A DNA stretch of 64,000 nucleotides from Begonia masoniana (lineage: Eukaryota; Streptophyta; Magnoliopsida; Cucurbitales; Begoniaceae). The stretch lies in NCBI GenBank assembly GCA_022432975.1, contig CM039506.1, positions 17,310,121-17,374,120 on the forward strand, given 5' to 3'. Shown here piece after piece: positions 61,322 to 64,000 of the stretch. The stretch's first letter is position 1. The number at the start of each line of letters is the position of its first letter. The notes beneath the pieces were generated by a model that was not told where the DNA came from, did not search any database, and saw only the letters and a program-made list of their open reading frames with translations. The position numbers and the translations under genes are program-made.

Positions 61322-62295
61322 ACTTGTAACGCCCCGAGTTATCTGAACCCGGTTTGCTACTCATAACGCTGAACCGAACCATGACGTCTTGATGCTAAAT
61401 TTAAAATTTCACTCGACAGCCAAAATTTGACTTTTTCTAAAACTAAATATATTTTAAAACCTGCAGCGGAAAATTAATTGAATATCAATGAAGCTAAGTA
61501 ACCTGTGAAAACATTTTAAAATGACTGTTGGAAGTGTTAAGAGTGATTGGCCAAAAGACGTAAAGCTAAAAAAAAAACGCGGAATGCCCGTGAAGTTGCC
61601 GAAGTCGAATACATCTGCCGACGACAAAGTCAACGGAAGAAGCAGAAATAGGAATAGGGGGTTTCTACCGATGACGTGTACAAACAACGCACCACCATCT
61701 ACCGACAAGCCAACACAACTACATCTGCCGATGAAGTCAACATAACTTCATCAGCCGATGGAGTCAACATAACTTCATCTACCGATAGATTTCCATCTGC
61801 CGATAGACAAGCACGCGACATCTACTGACAACGACATTACGACTCCTTCCGATAAGATTAAAATATACACTACATCTGCCGATAGCAAAACTACAGGTTT
61901 TAAAACTTGCACCTGCCGATGACGTCAGCCGGATGTTCTCTCTCTCATCCAACGACTTTACTGAAGGCACCTTCCGATAGGCAGAACGACAAAACTAAAC
62001 ATCCAGAAACAAACCAAATCACTGCCCTTTCCAAATTCAGTAAAAACAATGTTTTCAAAATCCAACAGAATACCAATATCAGAAGATTCTCAAAAATGTT
62101 TTCAAAGCTTTGAAACCACTATTGTCATAAAGTTTTCAGTAAAACATCTATACTGAACTAGTTACCCTCAACTCAACACCTGCAGCCATGGATTAAACCG
62201 CCTCAACAGATGGCCAAACCGATGCCTGAAAATGCTCCTCCAACCAGCCTATTCCTCATGTTGGTCGGTAAACATACCTTCAGTAACTTCTTCAC

Positions 62296-62790
62296 CTACA
62301 TCACAAAACTCATCTATTACCCTAATGCTAAGCAAGTAGAGCGATGAATGAAATGGATCAATGAAGCAATAATTTCCCTAAACATGCGGTCTCTACTTTC
62401 TCATCTCAGTTGTATCAATTCGTTTTCTGTTGATCCTTCTGTACGATGGGAAAGTGGATCAGTCATTCCCCAAAGCATACATCCTCTGATCTCAATTAAG
62501 GGGCGGATTAATTCCCTTAACAGTTAACTGGTCTGATCCCCCTGTAGGATTGGGAAGTGGATCACTTTTCCCAAAACCTCAATCCTCTGTTCTTAGTTAA
62601 GGGGCAGATTAATCCCCCTTAACAGTTGTTCTGATCATCCTGCTCACACTTACCATGCGTTTCATGTAAATTCATTTTCGTAATCTTTCAAAAACATGAT
62701 GCATGACAACTGAAAAATAAACATACAAAACATACATAAATCCTACTGTTTTGTGATGTAGGCCCGAAGGCACAAACAAACTCTACTTAC
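62296..62790 (-). other. Candidate leader intron 2 of W with terminal pairing arms
   Basis: Donor CCAG|GTAAGT at 62790 and acceptor GATGTAG ending at 62296. An arm 28 bases into the intron (62748-62762, CCTACATCACAAAAC on the minus strand) is the exact complement of the acceptor arm (62295-62309), which includes the AG. The loop holds an RY-like GCATCATG block (62662-62708) and the 97-bp dimer. Splicing is predicted from consensus and conservation, not observed. Confidence 0.6.
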
Positions 62791-63171
62791 CTGGATCCCT
62801 GGAAATCGCTCGGCTAAATGCTACTTCAGAAGCTCGCTCACCTAAAATCATAATAGTACATATATCAAACTTTCACTAAACTTCACAGAATCAATACAGG
62901 AGTTTGAGGAACAAAATTTGAAACCCCACAACTCAGGTATTCTCAATAGTCGCTCAGCCCGAACCTACTCTAAATCACAACATTCTTTGAAACTCCTCAC
63001 ATTGTACTCCCTCAGCTATCTAACTACTAAAATCGCAAGAAAACAAGGAAGGTTTACCTAGGTTGAAGGAGAATCGGGCAGGAGAATCGCCTAGAGATTT
63101 CTGCCGTTCGAGCTGAAGACCGAAAGGGAAAAGAAAATGAGTAGTGGTGGCGGCTACTCTAAACTTTTGCC

Positions 63172-63178
63172 TTAAATA
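63172..63178 (-). promoter_or_regulatory. TATA-like box of W 5' LTR
   Basis: TATTTAA on the minus strand, about 115 bases upstream of the first leader donor. The same position in V (near 47430) reads CATTTAAGG. Assigned by position and composition only. Confidence 0.5.
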
Positions 63179-63314
63179 CCTTATAAACTTTCAAATTTGC
63201 CAATTACCCTTATGCCCTTACTTACTCATTCTTCAACCTAACCTACATTATACTAAAATTTCATTCATCGATTATACTTAATAGATTTATCTGTTATTAA
63301 AGTTGGGTGTTACA

Positions 63315-64000
63315 GTTGTGGTCTTTGTATTAAAGATTTGGAGGCACTACCTGTATGGACAAACCTGTGAGATATTTTCGGATCATAAAAGTCTGAAATA
63401 CATTTTCACACAAAAAGAACTGAATATGAGGCAACGTAGGTGGTTAGAGTTTGTTAAAGACTATAATTTTGAGATTAAGTACCACCCTGGCAAGGCGAAT
63501 GTAGTGGCTGATGCTTTGAGTAGAGTGACCCCTTTAGTTTCTGCATTGACTCTAGACATACCGGTAGCTTTAGAGACAGAATTCCAAAGATTTAACCTGG
63601 AAGCTGTGTCTAGTGTGTCAGCCATGCTTTCGGCCATATCTTTGAGGCCAACTATTTTGGAGAAAATAAAGGAAGTTCAAATGAATGACACTAAGTGTAA
63701 TAAGTATAAGTTGTGCATAGATTCTACTAACAAGTCGGATTTCAACTGCTCAGCTGATGGAATTCTCAAGTTTCAAAATAGATGGTTTGTTCCGGCTGAT
63801 ACCAAACTTAGGAAGGAAATCCTATCTGAGGCACATTCCTCCAGACTTTCTGTTCATCCTGGTAGTACGAAAATGTACAGAGATCTCAAGCAACATTATT
63901 GGTGGCCAGGTATGAAGAGAAGTGTGGCGGAGTATGTGGAGTCATGTCTGGTCTGCCAGCAAGTCAAAGCTGAACACCAGAGGCCTGCTGGAACATTGCA
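63315..64000 (+). pseudogene. Element V RNase H end and integrase start, runs off window
   Basis: Picks up RNase H where W split it ([18 protein letters not shown]). The frame is open to the window edge, 228 codons with no stop. It includes the chromovirus linker ([15 protein letters not shown]) and the integrase zinc module: the [10 protein letters not shown] pair of His near 63830-63855 and the CLVCQQ pair of Cys near 63945-63960. It has no start of its own, being the third exon-like piece of V. Confidence 0.93.

Larger units (their letters stand above)
54664..63314 (-). mobile_element. Element W, complete Ty3/gypsy chromovirus, 8651 bp
   Basis: LTRs at 54664-56654 (1991 bp, 3') and 61325-63314 (1990 bp, 5') enclose one long gag-pol frame. 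Target duplication GTTGT flanks it (54659-54663 and 63315-63319). The primer site TGGTATCAGAGC is on the minus strand at 61310-61321, and the polypurine tract is beside 56654. By eye the LTRs differ at roughly 35-40 positions, about 98% identity, so insertion is recent on a scale of about a million years if a usual plant rate holds. It is the youngest layer visible and may be autonomous. Confidence 0.95.
61325..63314 (-). mobile_element. 5' LTR of W
   Basis: Promoter LTR, transcribed toward lower coordinates. TATA-like TATTTAA at 63172-63178. Exon 1 ends at the CTAG|GTAAAC donor near 63058. Exon 2 is 62841-62791 (51 nt). Intron 2 is 62790-62296, with arms at 62748-62762 and 62295-62309. ~97-bp dimer at about 62440-62635. 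ACCGAT/TGACGTCA repeats at about 61610-61980, downstream of the introns and therefore in the leader RNA. A third candidate intron (61240-61181) lies between the primer site and gag. Confidence 0.93.

Overview
The window is plant nuclear DNA, most likely from a flowering plant. It consists almost entirely of nested LTR retrotransposons, and I see no ordinary host gene. All coding sequence is Ty3/gypsy gag-pol of the chromovirus type: CCHC knuckle, aspartic protease, reverse transcriptase with FIDD, RNase H, DD35E integrase, GPY/F and a C-terminal chromodomain. A Cassandra-type TRIM carrying 5S rRNA-like sequence supports the plant assignment. I use my own letters for elements. K is one LTR family (elements U and Z and several solo LTRs), V/W is a second, X/Y a third, and S1 a single solo LTR of a fourth.

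Layout by layers. U is an old plus-strand element, interrupted in its protease region by Z (minus). Z is interrupted in its integrase by X (minus), and X in its protease by Y (minus). Y's 5' LTR holds the Cassandra TRIM, and Y's protease holds the end of a further LTR (to 18976). U's integrase is also split by a K solo LTR, which itself contains a V-type solo LTR. U's 3' LTR (42622-44755) is entered by V (plus, 44756 to beyond the right edge). V's 5' LTR holds a minus K solo LTR, its RT is split by solo LTR S1, and its RNase H is split by W. W (54664-63314, minus) is the only complete, apparently intact element. Target-site duplications (ATCTA, ATAGT, GATTG, CCTAA, GTTGT, near-perfect CGATG/CGAGG) confirm most of these steps.

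Positions 1-18480 are repeated in direct orientation at 20857-39780 (about 21.3 kb period). Most differences between the copies are single-base indels. Sequence quality falls sharply beside the breakpoint near 18480 and inside the second Cassandra array, so the duplication may be an assembly or haplotype artefact.

The most interesting signal lies in the LTR leaders. Every LTR family here appears to have the same plan: exon 1, intron 1, a 31-57 nt exon 2, intron 2. In intron 2 an element shortly after the 5' splice site is complementary to the 3' splice site. The two arms change together between families (for example CCTACATCACAAAAC with GTTTTGTGATGTAGG, and CCTACACCATAGAAC with GTTCTATGGTGTAGG). 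This looks like a conserved RNA stem controlling leader splicing. Downstream, each family carries its own short-repeat array before the primer-binding site: CGATCG palindromes in K, and ATCGGTAGATG-like units with TGACGTCA sites in V, W, X and Y.
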